Notes: a model not told the origin generated them from the sequence alone. Positions 1 to 11,555 are shown, counted from the first letter of the stretch. The stretch is 64,000 bases of DNA from Acinetobacter brisouii CIP 110357 (GCF_000488275.1 NZ_KI530762.1:949536-1013535); one strand, 5' to 3'. A program made the numbers and translations.

Positions 1-39
1 GTCATGCCCGTGGCTATCGTGATGAAGTACGTCAGCCAT
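1..39 (-). CDS. cyoC: cytochrome o ubiquinol oxidase subunit III, N-terminus only
   Basis: Only the first 13 codons are inside the window (MADVLHHDSHGHD), running off the left edge. The start ATG lies 4 bases beyond the cyoB stop on the minus strand, which is the usual cyoA-cyoB-cyoC order. A His-rich soluble N-terminus before the first membrane helix fits CyoC. The call rests mainly on gene order, since no membrane segment is visible. Confidence 0.8.
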   Translation of the reverse strand, partial: MADVLHHDSHGHD

Positions 40-43
40 TGTC

Positions 44-2035
44 TTAGTCCTTCTTCAAGTGTTTTTCAAGGATTGCAAAGCGTTCGTTTTCAATACGTTC
101 AACTTCAGCTGCTGGTACGTAGTAGTCTACTTTTTCAGTATTCGAGCTTCTGATGAATGTAATGATAATTGAAACAAACGAAACAATAACCAACCACCAG
201 ATATGCCAGATTAAGGCAAATGACATGACTGTGAGCAGGATTGCTAAAGCAAAACCAGCAACACGGTCTGTTGGCATATGAATGTCTTCATATTTCGTTG
301 GCTTAACGTACGCAACACCATTTTCTTTATCTAACCAGAAACGGTCAATGTGCTCACCTTGTGGCAAGTAAGCAAAGTTGTAGAACGGAGCAGGTGAAGA
401 AGTTGCCCATTCAAATGTACGGCCATCCCATACGTCGCCTGTATAATCGACAGTTTTATTGCGTTGTAGGAAACCAACAACAACTTGCATAACGAAACAG
501 AAAATACCAATCGCAACCAAGATTGCACCGATCATAGCGACCGATAGGTAAGGTGTCCATTCTGGGTTGTCATATGTATTCAAACGACGAGTCATGCCCA
601 TGAAACCAAGAACATAAAGCGGCATGAATGCGAAATAGAAACCGATGAACCAGAACCAGAAAGATGCTTTACCCCATGCTTCATTTAACTGCCAGCCAAA
701 CATTTTTGGCCACCAGAAAGTAATACCAGCAAACATCGCAAATACAACACCACCAATAATAACGTTATGGAAGTGGGCGATCAGGAATAAAGAGTTGTGT
801 ACAAGGAAGTCCGCAGGTGGAACCGCCATAAGTACACCAGTCAAACCACCAATACCAAAAGTCACAAGGAAACCTAGTGTCCAAAGCATTGGAGATGTGT
901 ATGTAATACGACCCTTATACATGGTGAATAACCAAGAGAAGATTTTCACACCAGTTGGGATCGCAATAATCATGGTCATAATACCAAAGAACGCGTTAAC
1001 GTTCGCTCCCGCACCCATGGTGAAGAAGTGGTGTAACCAAACGATAAGAGAAAGAACGGCAATTGCACCAGTTGCGTATACCATAGTTTTGTAACCAAAT
1101 AGTGCTTTACGAGAAAACACTGGTACAACTTCTGAGTACACACCAAATGCAGGCAATACCAAAATATAAACTTCTGGGTGACCCCAAGTCCAAATCAAGT
1201 TCACGTAAAGCATTGGGCTACCGCCAAGCTCATTGGTGAAGAAGTGGAAATCGAAGTAACGGTCAAGTGTCAACATTGCAACAGTTGCAGTTAACACAGG
1301 GAAGGTTGCAACAATTAGAACGCAAGTGAACAATGCAGTCCAGGTGAAAATTGGCATATCCATCAATTTCATGCCAGGTGCACGCATTTTAATGATGGTA
1401 ACAAAGAAGTTAACACCTGTTAAAAGCGTACCTAGACCAGAAAGCTGTAATGCCCAAATCCAGTAGTCAACACCAACACCTGGTGAGTATTGAATGCCTG
1501 AAAGAGGAGGGTATGCTAACCAACCTGTTGCAGCGAATTCACCAAGAACCAGTGAAGCCATAACTAGACCAGCAGCACCAGCAAATGCCCAGAAACTGAA
1601 CTGGTTAAGTAAAGGGAATGCAACGTCACGCGCACCAATTTGTAGAGGCACAACGATATTGAACAAACCAACAACAAGACCCATTGCAACGAAGAAGATC
1701 ATAATCACGCCGTGGGCAGTGAAGATCTGGTCATAGTGGTCGGGATGCAAATAACCTTCGCCACCACCACTTGCAAGGAACAGTTGAAGACGCATCATGA
1801 ATGCATCTGCGAAACCACGTACTAACATGACCACAGATACCAAGATATACATGATACCGATTTTCTTATGGTCTACAGACATCGCCCATTCTTTCCAGAG
1901 GTAGCCCCACTTTTTAAAGTAAGTGATACCTGCTAGAAGTGCGATTGCACCAAGTGCCATAATGATCGAAGTCACAATAACAATTGGTTCTTTCGGGATG
2001 GCACCCCATCCAAGTTTACCTAATAGCATATCCAT
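44..2035 (-). CDS. cyoB: cytochrome bo3 ubiquinol oxidase subunit I
   Basis: Catalytic heme-copper subunit of the quinol oxidase. It oxidises ubiquinol, reduces O2 to water and pumps protons across the inner membrane. The 663 residues match the family length (E. coli about 663) and hold some 15 membrane helices. Visible ligands are the low-spin heme His in TAHGV (His108), the Cu(B) and cross-link region WGHPEVY (about 285), the HH pair before FFTMG (about 335) and the HFH pair near 421. It starts 2 bases after the cyoA stop, so the two are co-transcribed, and cyoC follows at once. No residue needed for heme or copper binding appears to be missing. Confidence 0.97.
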   Translation of the reverse strand: MDMLLGKLGWGAIPKEPIVIVTSIIMALGAIALLAGITYFKKWGYLWKEWAMSVDHKKIGIMYILVSVVMLVRGFADAFMMRLQLFLASGGGEGYLHPDHYDQIFTAHGVIMIFFVAMGLVVGLFNIVVPLQIGARDVAFPLLNQFSFWAFAGAAGLVMASLVLGEFAATGWLAYPPLSGIQYSPGVGVDYWIWALQLSGLGTLLTGVNFFVTIIKMRAPGMKLMDMPIFTWTALFTCVLIVATFPVLTATVAMLTLDRYFDFHFFTNELGGSPMLYVNLIWTWGHPEVYILVLPAFGVYSEVVPVFSRKALFGYKTMVYATGAIAVLSLIVWLHHFFTMGAGANVNAFFGIMTMIIAIPTGVKIFSWLFTMYKGRITYTSPMLWTLGFLVTFGIGGLTGVLMAVPPADFLVHNSLFLIAHFHNVIIGGVVFAMFAGITFWWPKMFGWQLNEAWGKASFWFWFIGFYFAFMPLYVLGFMGMTRRLNTYDNPEWTPYLSVAMIGAILVAIGIFCFVMQVVVGFLQRNKTVDYTGDVWDGRTFEWATSSPAPFYNFAYLPQGEHIDRFWLDKENGVAYVKPTKYEDIHMPTDRVAGFALAILLTVMSFALIWHIWWLVIVSFVSIIITFIRSSNTEKVDYYVPAAEVERIENERFAILEKHLKKD

Positions 2036-2037
2036 GT

Positions 2038-3066
2038 TTATTCCCCTGCAGTAGCGTGAGAAGCGTCAGCATGAGCTTGTTCTGCACCATGGTAATTGCT
2101 CATATATTTCGCAATAACTTTCTTGAAGAGTTGAGGTTCAACTGAAGCATAGTAAGTTACTGGATGAGGATGGTGCGGATAAGCTCCTTGCTTTTCAGCA
2201 GCTTCAGCAGCAGCTTTCTGTTCAGGTGTTTTAGCATCTGCTAGCATACCTTCAATTTGGTGCTGAGAACGTTCACCATCACGTACTGCTTGTAAGCCTG
2301 CAAAGTCCAAAGTTTGTTTTTGAACTGCCGCATATTGGCTACCATTACCTGCTTTAACGTCAGCAACCCATTTGTCAAAGTCCGCTTGGCTTACGCTGTG
2401 CGCTTTGAAATGCATTTGGGAGAAACCATAACCGCTATAGTTTGAAGAGAAACCGCGATATACGCCTGTTTCATTTGCTAAAACATGTAGATGGGTTTGC
2501 ATGCCTGCCATCGCATAAATTTGACCTGCTAACTGCGGCATGAAGAATGAGTTCATGGTGAAGTCAGAGGTAATATGGAAATGTACAGGTGTTTGCTCAG
2601 GGAAGCGCAGTTCATTGATTGTTGCAATTTGCTGTTCTGGGTACACAAATACCCATTTATATGGCTCAGCAATAACTTGAATATCAACTGGTTTCTTAGT
2701 TGATTCTGCATCAAGTGGGCGATATGGATCGTATTGGTGAGAACCCCACCAAGCGATATATGCTAAAATTGCAATAATAATGATAGGGATGCCCCAAACT
2801 GCGATTTCAATTGCAGTTGAATGCGCCCATGTAGGTTTATAGTCTGCATCTTTATTCGACGCGCGATATTTCCAACCAAACCACAATGCCATAATGATAG
2901 ACGGAATTACTACCAAGAGCATAAGATAGATCGCAGTCATCATGAGTCCGCTAAGACCATGAGCGACAGGACCTTTTGAGTTTAGAAGTACTAAATCACC
3001 ACCACACCCAGTCAAGAGTGCAGAAATCGTAGATAAAGACAATACAGCTAATATCGTTTGTCTCAT
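2038..3066 (-). CDS. cyoA: cytochrome bo3 ubiquinol oxidase subunit II (lipoprotein)
   Basis: Subunit II of the bo3 quinol oxidase and first gene of the visible cyo operon. It has a lipoprotein signal peptide with lipobox LTGC (lipidated Cys21), two membrane helices (about 40-65 and 85-110) and a periplasmic cupredoxin-like domain (about 130-290) without the Cu(A) ligands, as expected for quinol rather than cytochrome c oxidases. The tail after 300 is rich in His, Ala and Glu. At 342 residues it is somewhat longer than E. coli CyoA (315), because of that tail. The operon promoter should lie in the 265-base AT-rich gap 3067-3331, where I can name no clear box. Confidence 0.96.
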   Translation of the reverse strand: MRQTILAVLSLSTISALLTGCGGDLVLLNSKGPVAHGLSGLMMTAIYLMLLVVIPSIIMALWFGWKYRASNKDADYKPTWAHSTAIEIAVWGIPIIIIAILAYIAWWGSHQYDPYRPLDAESTKKPVDIQVIAEPYKWVFVYPEQQIATINELRFPEQTPVHFHITSDFTMNSFFMPQLAGQIYAMAGMQTHLHVLANETGVYRGFSSNYSGYGFSQMHFKAHSVSQADFDKWVADVKAGNGSQYAAVQKQTLDFAGLQAVRDGERSQHQIEGMLADAKTPEQKAAAEAAEKQGAYPHHPHPVTYYASVEPQLFKKVIAKYMSNYHGAEQAHADASHATAGE

Positions 3067-3331
3067 TTTACAACCTCGGTGAAGAGTCCCATTTACATAC
3101 TTGGAATATGGGATAGCGATTATAGTGTCGGATGTTTTAGAAAGATTTTTCTCTCAAAAACATAGGGCACCGCTACTTTGTAGGGCATTATGCCCTATAT
3201 TGATTAACTAAGCTATATTTACAATCAGCAAAAATAAGTTATTTAAATCTAACAAATTAAGTTGGATTTAATAAATAAAAATAAGAAAAATACCTAAAAT
3301 CATAAAGTTAATAACATGAAATTATTTTCAG

Positions 3332-4081
3332 TTATTCCACTTTATTTGTGATTTTTATTCTATTTATAACTTTAGTTTTAGCAATACGATCATGCAAAGT
3401 CTGCTTTTTTTCGCTAAAAATGAAAGCAAAATCTAGTATAGTGATAAAAGGCATGAAAAGTAAATTCAAAATGATGAAGGCCATACTACGTAATAAAAAT
3501 ACGCGTGTTAAACCTACAGCTTCTTCATTTTCTGCATCAACGATTTGAATCTTGGTAATATACTTACCGATACTTTGCCCTGATTTGGCAAGCAAAAATG
3601 CTTGAATTGCTAGCATAATTATGATGTAAATCAACATGCTATGCCATGCATCGGTAGGAATAAGACTAAAGATCTCGGCTTGAGAGTTAGCGTTGATTCC
3701 TTGATCTTGCAACTTGATCATTTGCGCTTTTGTCGCATCATCCATATAGAATGATGGAAGTGCAAATGCGGGTAACCAAAGCAACAGATCGATCAGTTTT
3801 GCTAATACCCGTTTTTCAATTGATGCAAGGCTGACTGCGGGCTGCTGTGCTTTTTTAGATAAATTAATCGATGAAAACTGGGGTTGTGGTTGCTCTGAAT
3901 AATTTTGAGGACGATATAAAAGTTGACCATGGGTGAGTTCACCTAATGGTTTCCATTCGGTCATACCTTGATGCCAAGCAAGATCAGTGAGTAAGACCTG
4001 TTGGTTGGCAAGCATTTGATTAAGTTGTTCTAAGGTATAAGGTCCTGCTTGTTGATTATTTCGCGCTAAATATATTTGCAT
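3332..4081 (-). CDS. GYF_2-domain and RDD-family membrane protein
   Basis: Membrane protein of 249 residues with no assigned reaction. Residues about 2-50 (AGPYTLEQLNQML, then WHQGMTEWKPLGEL) form a GYF_2-type domain, thought to bind peptides. From about 85 to 240 comes an RDD domain with three hydrophobic helices and the sequence GQSIGKYITKIQIVD typical of RDD proteins. Domain pairs of this type are common in Acinetobacter and Pseudomonas, but the role is unknown. It stands alone between cyoA and ppsA, both on the same strand, and the ppsA terminator lies just upstream of its start, so it probably has its own promoter. Confidence 0.8.
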   Translation of the reverse strand: MQIYLARNNQQAGPYTLEQLNQMLANQQVLLTDLAWHQGMTEWKPLGELTHGQLLYRPQNYSEQPQPQFSSINLSKKAQQPAVSLASIEKRVLAKLIDLLLWLPAFALPSFYMDDATKAQMIKLQDQGINANSQAEIFSLIPTDAWHSMLIYIIIMLAIQAFLLAKSGQSIGKYITKIQIVDAENEEAVGLTRVFLLRSMAFIILNLLFMPFITILDFAFIFSEKKQTLHDRIAKTKVINRIKITNKVE

Positions 4082-4105
4082 AAAACCATTATCTCAATAT
4101 TCAAT

Positions 4106-4133
4106 AAAAAAGACCCATTAACGGGTCTTTTTT
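4106..4133 (-). terminator. rho-independent terminator after ppsA
   Basis: An 8-bp stem AAAGACCC/GGGTCTTT with a 6-base loop lies between the ppsA stop and the next gene. It is flanked by A-rich sequence on one side and T-rich on the other, so it would work in both directions. Only ppsA needs it. Confidence 0.8.
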
Positions 4134-4152
4134 ATCATGTTTTTACGATGAC

Positions 4153-6531
4153 TTAAAGTTGTTTAATTTTTTCTTCGGCTAGGAAGAACCATGTATCAAG
4201 TACTGAGTCTGGGTTTAATGATACAGATTCAATGCCTTGCTCCATGAGCCATTTTGCAAGGTCAGGATGGTCAGAAGGACCTTGGCCACAAATGCCGACA
4301 TATTTGCCTGCTTTACGGCATGCATGGATTGCCATAGAAAGAAGCGCTTTCACAGCTGGGTCACGTTCATCAAACAAATGCGATACGATACCAGAGTCAC
4401 GGTCTAAACCAAGTGTTAACTGGGTCAAGTCATTTGAACCGATTGAGAAGCCGTCAAAGTGCTCTAGGAATTGTTCAGCCAATAATGCATTGGTTGGTAA
4501 TTCGCACATCATGATGACTTTAAGACCATTTTCACCACGTTTTAAGCCATTTTGTGCAAGTAGTTCAATGACACGTTTCGCTTCAGCAACGGTACGTACG
4601 AATGGGATCATGATTTGGATGTTGGTTAGACCCATTTCATCACGTGCTTTTTTCAATGCACGACATTCGAGTTCAAAGCAGTCACGGAAATTTTCAGATA
4701 CGTAACGGCTTGCACCACGGAAGCCCAGCATTGGGTTTTCTTCTTCAGGTTCGTATAGTTTACCGCCAATCAAGTTTGCGTATTCGTTTGATTTGAAGTC
4801 AGACATACGTACAATCACTGGTTTATCTGCAAATGCAGCAGCAAGTGTGGTAATACCTTCAACAAGTTTCTCAACATAGAATTCAACAGGAGATGCATAA
4901 CCTGCGGTGCGAGTCATGACTGCTGCGCGTGTTTCACGTGGTAAGCTGTCAATATTTAACAAAGCTTTTGGATGCACACCGATCATACGGTTAATGATGA
5001 ACTCAAGGCGTGCTAAGCCAATGCCTTCATTTGGAATTTGGGCAAAGTCGAATGCGCGATCAGGGTTGCCCACGTTCATCATGATTTTGAACGGAAGTTT
5101 TGGCATAGACTCGATAGAGTTACGTTGTACTTCAAAGTCTAAAGCACCTTCGTAAATGAAACCTGTGTCACCTTCAGCACAAGAAACAGTAACATCTTGT
5201 CCATCAGTTAATACTTCAGTTGCATTACCACAACCAACGATTGCAGGAACACCGAGTTCACGAGCAATAATTGCTGCATGGCAAGTACGACCGCCACGGT
5301 TTGTGATAATTGCAGCAGCACGCTTCATTACTGGTTCCCAGTCTGGGTCAGTCATGTCTGAAACAAGCACATCACCATCTTGAACTTTGTCCATTTCTTT
5401 GATTGAAGAAACGATACGTACTTTACCAGAACCGATACGTTGACCAATTGAACGACCTTCAGCGAGCACAGTGCCTTTTTGCTTGAGTAGATAGCGTTCC
5501 ATTGTGCCGACATTTTGGCGGCTTTTCACAGTTTCAGGGCGTGCTTGAACAATGTAGATCTGTTCGTCATCACCATCTTTTGCCCATTCGATGTCCATTG
5601 GAGCACCGTAATGTTGTTCGATGATAAGCGCTTGTTTAGCAAGCTCATGCAATTCATGGTCATTGAGCGCAAATTGTTGGCGATCTTGTTTTTCAACATC
5701 AACAACAACGACAGATTTACCAGCAGCACCTTCTTCACCGTAAATCATTTTTTGGTGTTTAGCACCAAGGTTACGGCGAATTACAGCATGTTTACCGTTA
5801 TTTAATAATGGTTTAGACAAGTAAAATTCATCAGGGTTTACAGCACCTTGTACGACCATTTCACCTAAGCCATAAGATGCAGTAATAAACACAACATCAC
5901 GGAAGCCAGACTCGGTGTCAAGCGTGAACATAACGCCCGCAGCACCAGTTTCTGAACGAACCATACGTTGGATGCCAGCAGAAAGTGCAACTAATTTGTG
6001 ATCGAAGCCTTGGTGTACGCGGTAAGCAATTGCACGGTCATTAAATAAAGAAGCAAACACTTCTTTAATTGCGATAAGGACATTGTCAATGCCGCGAATG
6101 TTTAAGAATGTTTCTTGTTGGCCTGCAAAAGATGCATCAGGAAGATCTTCTGCTGTTGCAGAAGAACGAACGGCAACCGCGATATCTGGGTTGCCGTTTG
6201 AAAGTGCTGTGAATGCTTCACGCACTTCTTTTTCTAATTCTTTGGTGAGTGGAGTTTCAACAATCCATTGACGAATTTTTGCGCCTGTGACTGCCAAAGC
6301 ATTTACATCATCAACATTGAGTTGTTCAAGTTCAGCTTGAATTTTTGCATTAAGACCACTTTGCTCAAGAAATTCACGATAAGCGGCGGCTGTTGTTGCA
6401 AAACCACCAGGAACGGAGACTCCTGCATTAGAAAGATGGCTGATCATTTCCCCTAGAGATGAGTTTTTCCCACCAACAAGTTCAACGTCATGTTTCCCTA
6501 ATTTTTCTAGACCTATTACGCGCGCTTCCAA
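4153..6531 (-). CDS. ppsA: phosphoenolpyruvate synthase (pyruvate, water dikinase)
   Basis: Converts pyruvate, ATP and water to phosphoenolpyruvate, AMP and phosphate: the entry to gluconeogenesis from pyruvate and C3 acids. The 792 residues match the family. Order: N-terminal ATP-grasp pyruvate-binding domain (about 1-340, with [11 protein letters not shown] near 121), swivelling phosphohistidine domain with GGRTCHAA (regulatory Thr416, catalytic His418), and C-terminal PEP-binding TIM barrel ending with the catalytic-Cys loop CGQGPSDHP near 750. It is divergent from ppsR, 155 bases away, which encodes the kinase/phosphotransferase acting on the Thr of the TCH motif. Confidence 0.97.
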   Translation of the reverse strand: MEARVIGLEKLGKHDVELVGGKNSSLGEMISHLSNAGVSVPGGFATTAAAYREFLEQSGLNAKIQAELEQLNVDDVNALAVTGAKIRQWIVETPLTKELEKEVREAFTALSNGNPDIAVAVRSSATAEDLPDASFAGQQETFLNIRGIDNVLIAIKEVFASLFNDRAIAYRVHQGFDHKLVALSAGIQRMVRSETGAAGVMFTLDTESGFRDVVFITASYGLGEMVVQGAVNPDEFYLSKPLLNNGKHAVIRRNLGAKHQKMIYGEEGAAGKSVVVVDVEKQDRQQFALNDHELHELAKQALIIEQHYGAPMDIEWAKDGDDEQIYIVQARPETVKSRQNVGTMERYLLKQKGTVLAEGRSIGQRIGSGKVRIVSSIKEMDKVQDGDVLVSDMTDPDWEPVMKRAAAIITNRGGRTCHAAIIARELGVPAIVGCGNATEVLTDGQDVTVSCAEGDTGFIYEGALDFEVQRNSIESMPKLPFKIMMNVGNPDRAFDFAQIPNEGIGLARLEFIINRMIGVHPKALLNIDSLPRETRAAVMTRTAGYASPVEFYVEKLVEGITTLAAAFADKPVIVRMSDFKSNEYANLIGGKLYEPEEENPMLGFRGASRYVSENFRDCFELECRALKKARDEMGLTNIQIMIPFVRTVAEAKRVIELLAQNGLKRGENGLKVIMMCELPTNALLAEQFLEHFDGFSIGSNDLTQLTLGLDRDSGIVSHLFDERDPAVKALLSMAIHACRKAGKYVGICGQGPSDHPDLAKWLMEQGIESVSLNPDSVLDTWFFLAEEKIKQL

Positions 6532-6686
6532 AGTAGTTTCTCCACTTTTGCAAAATGTGATTTATTCGATCATGTCAAAAACACAAACACTTAGCTTTTT
6601 TTGATGTTAACTAAGCGACAGTTCTGTAAGATGGGTTTACTATAAAGAATATACGCCACTAAGACAAATATTTGAGGAGATTTTTA

Positions 6687-7523
6687 ATGCCTGAAGGTAA
6701 ACAAATTAAAAGAACGGTATTTTTCATTTCTGATGGAACAGCAATTACCGCTGAAACCTTGGGGCATTCTTTACTGGCGCAGTTTCCGAACGTCAATTTT
6801 GATATTCATATCATCCCGTATATCACGACAGAAGAAGCAGCCATGAAGGTGGTTGAAGAAATCAATAATTGCCAGCATGAAGAGGGTAAATTACCTCTAG
6901 TGTTTGATACTTTAGTTGATCGAAATGTGCGTGATATTATTAATACTGCCAATGCGGTCAATTTAGACGTGTTTGAAGGTTTGATTAGCAAGCTGGAGCA
7001 GGAGTTGGGGACACCACCAACCACATTAATTGGTCAAACTCATGCGGTTACGGATACTGAATACTATAAAGCGCGTATTGATGCAGTACATTTTGCATTG
7101 GACAATGACGACGGCGCACGTACCCGTCATTATGATAAAGCAGACATTATTCTGATTGGTGTTTCTCGTTCAGGAAAAACGCCAACATCAATTTATCTCT
7201 CTTTACAATTTGGTATTCGGGTAGCGAACTACCCATTGACTGAAGAAGATCTGGATGACAACCGTTTACCAGCAGTACTGAAGCATCACAAAAATAAACT
7301 GTTTGGGTTGATGATTGATGCTGAACGCCTTGTTGCGATTCGTACAGAACGTAAGGCAGGCAGTCGCTACGCCAGCTTTAATCAATGTCAGATGGAACTA
7401 CGTGCTGTCGAAGGTATTTATATTTCTGAAGGGATTCCATATTTAGATGTTTCAGAAATGTCGATTGAAGAAATCTCAACTCGTATTTTGCAAATGACAG
7501 GTCTTAAACGCCGTATTGGATAA
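6687..7523 (+). CDS. ppsR: PEP synthase regulatory kinase/pyrophosphorylase
   Basis: Bifunctional DUF299-family regulator that uses ADP to phosphorylate, and so inactivate, PpsA on the Thr of its TCH motif, and reverses this with phosphate. It has the P-loop-like motif GVSRSGKTPTS near residue 150 and the family length (278 residues). I place the start at ATG 6687 because GAGGAGA lies 6 bases before it. An in-frame TTG at 6672 would put the Shine-Dalgarno sequence inside the coding region. Divergent pairing with ppsA is the standard arrangement in Gammaproteobacteria. Confidence 0.95.
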   Translation: MPEGKQIKRTVFFISDGTAITAETLGHSLLAQFPNVNFDIHIIPYITTEEAAMKVVEEINNCQHEEGKLPLVFDTLVDRNVRDIINTANAVNLDVFEGLISKLEQELGTPPTTLIGQTHAVTDTEYYKARIDAVHFALDNDDGARTRHYDKADIILIGVSRSGKTPTSIYLSLQFGIRVANYPLTEEDLDDNRLPAVLKHHKNKLFGLMIDAERLVAIRTERKAGSRYASFNQCQMELRAVEGIYISEGIPYLDVSEMSIEEISTRILQMTGLKRRIG

Positions 7524-7534
7524 AATTTTTGAAT

Positions 7535-7570
7535 TAAAAAAAAGAGCTGACCGAGGTCAGCTCTTTTAGT
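7535..7570. terminator. bidirectional terminator between ppsR and dadA
   Basis: An 11-bp stem AAAGAGCTGAC/GTCAGCTCTTT with a CGAG loop is preceded by an A run and followed by T residues. It separates the convergent genes ppsR and dadA and can end both transcripts. Confidence 0.88.
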
Positions 7571-7598
7571 TGGGAGAGAGTGGGAGAGAGCAGGAAAC

Positions 7599-8852
7599 TT
7601 AATGTCCGTAACGGCTAATTGCCAAACCTTCTGTACTAATTTCTGTCTTATTATTAAAAATAATGTCGCTGAGTAATTTTCCTGAACCACAAGACATGGT
7701 CCAGCCTAACGTACCGTGACCTGTATTCAAGAATAGGTTTTTATATTTGGTTGCTCCAATGATTGGCGTACTGTCTGGTGTCATCGGGCGCAAGCCTGTC
7801 CAGAAAGTTGCTTGAGAGACATCACCACCTGGGAACAAGTCATTGACCACCATTTCCAAAGTCGCACGACGATTTGGATTCAGGCGTAAATCGAAGCCTC
7901 CAAGTTCTGCCATACCACCAACACGGATGCGGTTGTCAAAACGAGTCACAGCAATCTTATAAGTTTCATCAAGAACGGTTGATTGTGGTGCCAGAGATTC
8001 ATTTACAATCGGTACAGTGATTGAATAACCTTTTACAGGGTAAACAGGAACGTCTAAGCCAAGTGGCGCAATAAAATCACGGCTATAGCTACCAAATGCC
8101 AAGACGAATTGATCCGCTTTAAGCACTTCATTACCAACTTTAACGCCTGTAATTTTATCGCCTTCCCAAACTAGGGATTCCACATTTTGGTTAAAGCGGA
8201 ATTCGACACCTAAATCTTCAGCAATTTTGGCAAGACGATTGGTAAACAAGTAACAATCACCTGTTTCATCATTCGGTAAGCGTAAACCGCCAGTCAAATG
8301 GTCTTTAGCATGTGCCAAAGCAGGTTCAACACTTGATAATTGGTCAGGTGTAAGCAATTCATGTGGAACACCACATTCTTCAAGGACTTTAATGTCACGT
8401 TGTACAGCTTCGATTTGAGCTTGGTTACGGAATAGCTGTAATGTTCCGCCTGAACGGTTTTCATAGCTAATGCCAGTATCTTTACGTAGCTCACGTAAAC
8501 AGTCACGGCTATATTCAGCAACACGAGTCATGCGTTCTTTGTTGATGGCATAACGCTCAGCATTACAGTTTGCGAGCATTTGTGACATCCATTTAAGTTG
8601 CCACAAAGTACCATCAAGGCGAATTGCCAATGGTGCATGACGCTGGAACATCCATTTAATCGCTTTTAATGGAATACCAGGAGCTGCCCAAGGAGTTGAA
8701 TACCCAGGAGAAATCTGTCCCGCGTTGCCGAAACTTGTTTCTTCAGCAGGGTTTGGCTGGCGGTCAAGCACAGTCACTTTTGCCCCTTGTTTTGCGAGAT
8801 AATAAGCACTGGTTACTCCAATTACGCCACTGCCTAGGATGATGACATGCAT
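7599..8852 (-). CDS. dadA: D-amino acid dehydrogenase small subunit
   Basis: FAD-dependent membrane-associated dehydrogenase that deaminates D-amino acids (D-alanine best) to keto acids and passes electrons to the quinone pool; in alanine breakdown it follows the racemase. It has an N-terminal Rossmann motif GSGVIG (residues 7-12), the DAO-family segment ending [15 protein letters not shown] near 380-395, and about 417 residues, the normal DadA length. I chose ATG 8852, which has GAGGG about 6 bases upstream, over the GTG one codon earlier. It diverges from an Lrp-type gene, as dadA does from its regulator in related bacteria. No dadX racemase gene is beside it. Confidence 0.93.
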   Translation of the reverse strand: MHVIILGSGVIGVTSAYYLAKQGAKVTVLDRQPNPAEETSFGNAGQISPGYSTPWAAPGIPLKAIKWMFQRHAPLAIRLDGTLWQLKWMSQMLANCNAERYAINKERMTRVAEYSRDCLRELRKDTGISYENRSGGTLQLFRNQAQIEAVQRDIKVLEECGVPHELLTPDQLSSVEPALAHAKDHLTGGLRLPNDETGDCYLFTNRLAKIAEDLGVEFRFNQNVESLVWEGDKITGVKVGNEVLKADQFVLAFGSYSRDFIAPLGLDVPVYPVKGYSITVPIVNESLAPQSTVLDETYKIAVTRFDNRIRVGGMAELGGFDLRLNPNRRATLEMVVNDLFPGGDVSQATFWTGLRPMTPDSTPIIGATKYKNLFLNTGHGTLGWTMSCGSGKLLSDIIFNNKTEISTEGLAISRYGH

Positions 8853-8915
8853 CACAAACCCTCTGTGTAAATCCTTAGTTGATTTTGCTAGTATAGAGTT
8901 AGATAATCAGTTTTT

Positions 8916-8946
8916 TTCACTATTTTTAAATCTAAAATATAGTGAA
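8916..8946. promoter_or_regulatory. inverted repeat, possible Lrp-type operator
   Basis: Arms TTCACTAT and ATAGTGAA are perfect inverted repeats separated by 15 AT-rich bases, in the 142-base gap between dadA and its divergent Lrp-type regulator. Position and AT-rich centre fit an operator for the adjacent regulator, but that is inference. Confidence 0.4.
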
Positions 8947-8994
8947 TTCTATGGGTTTTCGCTGAAAAATGACTGCTAGGGAAGGAAAAAATCT

Positions 8995-9459
8995 ATGCGA
9001 CCATTAGACCGTACAGATCGCCTCATTTTGGATATTTTGCAAAGAGATGGGCGTATTGCCATTAGTGAGCTTGCAACACGGGTAAATTTATCAACAACAC
9101 CTTGTTCTGAGCGAGTCAAACGTCTCGAACGTGATGGCATCATTACAGGATATTATGCTCGCGTTAATCCTGCACTAGTCGACAAAAACTTGCTGGTTTT
9201 TCTTGAGATTAAGCTTTCGGCAAAATCTGGAGATGTATTTGATCGGGTTGCACATGACTTGGCGCAGATTCCAGAGGTATTGGAATGTCATCTCATTTCA
9301 GGTGAGTTTGATTATCTGGTGAAAGCTCGCCTGAAAGAGATGAGTGCATACCGTCGTTTGCTTGGAGACTTACTAAAAAAATTACCTGCTTCAGCATCAT
9401 CACATAGCTATGTAGTGATGGAAGAAGTCAAAGAAACTTTATATCTAGATGTCAGTTAA
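8995..9459 (+). CDS. Lrp/AsnC-family transcriptional regulator, DadR-like
   Basis: 154-residue regulator with an N-terminal winged helix-turn-helix (about 5-60; LDRTDRLILDILQRDGR is the family opening, VNLSTTPCSERVKRLE the recognition helix) and a C-terminal RAM ligand-binding domain (about 68-150). It is divergent from dadA, so it likely senses alanine or another amino acid and controls dadA. The last 15 bases overlap the 3' end of the convergent folE2 gene. Confidence 0.9.
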   Translation: MRPLDRTDRLILDILQRDGRIAISELATRVNLSTTPCSERVKRLERDGIITGYYARVNPALVDKNLLVFLEIKLSAKSGDVFDRVAHDLAQIPEVLECHLISGEFDYLVKARLKEMSAYRRLLGDLLKKLPASASSHSYVVMEEVKETLYLDVS

Positions 9460-10353
9460 CCAGTGTTCTGAATGTTGATAAGCGACAGCATTATGTGGAT
9501 GTAAACTCTCCTGATGGTCAACCTTGAGAGACCAATCTATATAAGGCTGTGCTAAAGCATAACTTAAACGCCGCGCTGCATCTTCCACAAACATCAGGTT
9601 TTCACCGTTGCGCTTGGCAAATGTTTGTTCATCAATTCGCTTTACCGCAGTTTGCGTTGCTGTTTGTAAGGTTTCCTCAATCAAGTCAATTAATTCAATA
9701 ATTTTTAAGTCTTGAGTTATTGAGTGCTGACGAATCGTAACTTGAGCCAAGCTGCGTTGACTATGCGGTGTGGCTAAAGAAGCATTTTGAAGCAACCATT
9801 TTGCAATTTGATGTGTCTTTAGCTCGGTATCATTTTGAAAGTCATCAACAAATGTATCATGAATGACCTGTCGGGAGAGCGCCGCTGAGCATGGACAGGT
9901 GGATGAATAACTGACTTCAACACCGAATTCAAACCTAAATTTGCCATTTTCCAACTTTGTATGAAGTTTGACAGGATACGCTTTCCATCCACATAGCTCA
10001 GGGCTTGAAAGTGCATGACGTTGTAAGAGTAGCTCAAACTGACAGTCAAACTGAGCCGCTGAAGAACCACAATCTTGATGACTCGTGATCATCTTTTGCA
10101 AAAGCTGATAGATTTCTAAAATATTGAGTTGCTGTAGTTGATTGCAGTGCTGATATAAACGCGACATGTGAATGCCTTTAATATCTGCACGAGGCAAATT
10201 CACTGTGGCATTGACTTTACAAAGAATAGGGTAAATTCCTGTGCTTTGTTCAAGTTGTAAGGGCAGATCAATTCCTTGCATACCGACCCAAGCTAAAGGA
10301 CTTGAGTAATTTGGCTGTTGAGTTTGTGAAATGTCAGGCAAGATTTGATTCAT
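9445..10353 (-). CDS. folE2: GTP cyclohydrolase IB (FolE2, works without zinc)
   Basis: Converts GTP to 7,8-dihydroneopterin triphosphate, the first step of folate synthesis. FolE2 (COG1469) is unrelated in sequence to the zinc enzyme FolE and can use other metals, so it replaces FolE when zinc is short. The 302-residue protein carries the family features: SYSSTCPCSAALSR (about 147-160) with the metal-ligand Cys, and conserved Glu and His near the C-terminus. Its ATG overlaps the zigA stop by one base (TAATG), so it is translationally coupled to zigA and under the same Zur-type promoter. No second cyclohydrolase lies in the window. Confidence 0.94.
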   Translation of the reverse strand: MNQILPDISQTQQPNYSSPLAWVGMQGIDLPLQLEQSTGIYPILCKVNATVNLPRADIKGIHMSRLYQHCNQLQQLNILEIYQLLQKMITSHQDCGSSAAQFDCQFELLLQRHALSSPELCGWKAYPVKLHTKLENGKFRFEFGVEVSYSSTCPCSAALSRQVIHDTFVDDFQNDTELKTHQIAKWLLQNASLATPHSQRSLAQVTIRQHSITQDLKIIELIDLIEETLQTATQTAVKRIDEQTFAKRNGENLMFVEDAARRLSYALAQPYIDWSLKVDHQESLHPHNAVAYQHSEHWLTDI

Positions 10354-11555
10354 TAAACGTCCCAGCCCTGAAATGGATTATTAAAGTTTTGCCAAGTTTG
10401 TGGGCCAAGTGCCATTTCATCATCACGGAGTAGGCAAGCATCAAATTCAGCAGTCAATTGCTGTTGATTCATATCCATCCCAATCAGGACAATTTCCTGA
10501 CGTGCATCTCCAACTTGTTTGTCCCAGTATTTTTGGATTTCAGCCAATGATTCAGCATCTTGTGGCCACTCTGATGGTGGAATGCTTGCCCACCAATAGC
10601 CAGCCATGCCATGATGTGCCATCGCACCTGCCTGTGACCAAGATGCGGCGACAGTCGGAGAGCTTGCAAGCCAAAAAAAGCCTTTAGAACGAATCACACT
10701 TTGCCATTGATTTTGGGTGAATTGATAAAAGCGTTCAGGGTGAAATGGACGACGTGCACGATAGACAAAGCTGTGAATACCATATTCTTCAGTTTCAGGT
10801 GTGTGTTCGCCACGTAATTCTTTTAACCAGCCAGGCGCCTGAGCAGCTTGTTCAAAATCAAACAATTGAGTATTTAAAATGCTGTCTAGTGGAACCTTAG
10901 AAAACTCAGCAATTTGAATTTTGGCGCGTGGATTTAGACGATGCAGGATCGCCAAAAGTTGTTGCTGTTGTTCCGTGTCAATTAAGTCTATCTTGTTAAT
11001 AATGAGCACATCACAAAATTCAATCTGGTCGATGAGTAGATCAACCACGCAACGTTCATCCTCTTCACCGAGAGACTCACCGCGTTGATGCAGCATATCC
11101 ATAGATGCATAATCCTTCAGAAAATTAAATGCATCAATGACGGTCACCATAGTATCAAGCTGTGCAAACTGATTTAGAGAAACGCCTTGTTCATCTTCAA
11201 AAGTAAAAGTCTCAGCAACAGGTAAAGGCTCGGAAATACCTGTGGATTCAATCACGATTTGGTCAAATTTGTTTTCAAGTGCTAAGCGTTTCACTTCCAG
11301 CAATAAATCTTCACGCAAAGTACAGCAAATACAACCATTGTTCATCTCGACCAATTGTTCATCTGTACGGGAAAGTTCAGCACCACCTTGTTTGACCAAT
11401 GCTGCATCATCGATATTCACCTCTGACATATCGTTGACAATCACCGCAATTCGACGGTCTTCACGGTTATTCAAAATATGATTGAGTAAAGTAGTTTTGC
11501 CTGCACCTAAAAAACCTGAGAGAACAGTCACAGGGAGTTTTCTTGGGGTCAGCAT
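10353..11555 (-). CDS. zigA: COG0523 zinc metallochaperone GTPase (ZigA-like)
   Basis: CobW/COG0523 G3E-family GTPase. ZigA of A. baumannii is known to be induced by zinc starvation and helps mobilise zinc. Visible: Walker A GFLGAGKT (14-21), the metal-binding CxCC motif (Cys75, Cys77, Cys78, in NNGCICC), a G4 motif NKID, and a C-terminal CobW_C domain. I put the start at ATG 11555, with AGGA 9 bases upstream. The in-frame ATG at 11585 would leave only 7 bases to the Zur palindrome and no Shine-Dalgarno sequence. The 400-residue length is normal. Downstream, folE2 overlaps the stop. A paralogue role in another metal cannot be excluded from sequence alone, but the context points to zinc. Confidence 0.92.
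   Translation of the reverse strand: MLTPRKLPVTVLSGFLGAGKTTLLNHILNNREDRRIAVIVNDMSEVNIDDAALVKQGGAELSRTDEQLVEMNNGCICCTLREDLLLEVKRLALENKFDQIVIESTGISEPLPVAETFTFEDEQGVSLNQFAQLDTMVTVIDAFNFLKDYASMDMLHQRGESLGEEDERCVVDLLIDQIEFCDVLIINKIDLIDTEQQQQLLAILHRLNPRAKIQIAEFSKVPLDSILNTQLFDFEQAAQAPGWLKELRGEHTPETEEYGIHSFVYRARRPFHPERFYQFTQNQWQSVIRSKGFFWLASSPTVAASWSQAGAMAHHGMAGYWWASIPPSEWPQDAESLAEIQKYWDKQVGDARQEIVLIGMDMNQQQLTAEFDACLLRDDEMALGPQTWQNFNNPFQGWDV

Noticed and set aside
645..1094. 149-codon plus-strand open frame inside cyoB
   Set aside because: It is antisense to a fully conserved oxidase gene, has no ribosome site, and its product has no family features.
5515..5805. 96-codon plus-strand open frame inside ppsA
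   Set aside because: Shadow of ppsA, low-complexity hydrophobic product, no start signal.
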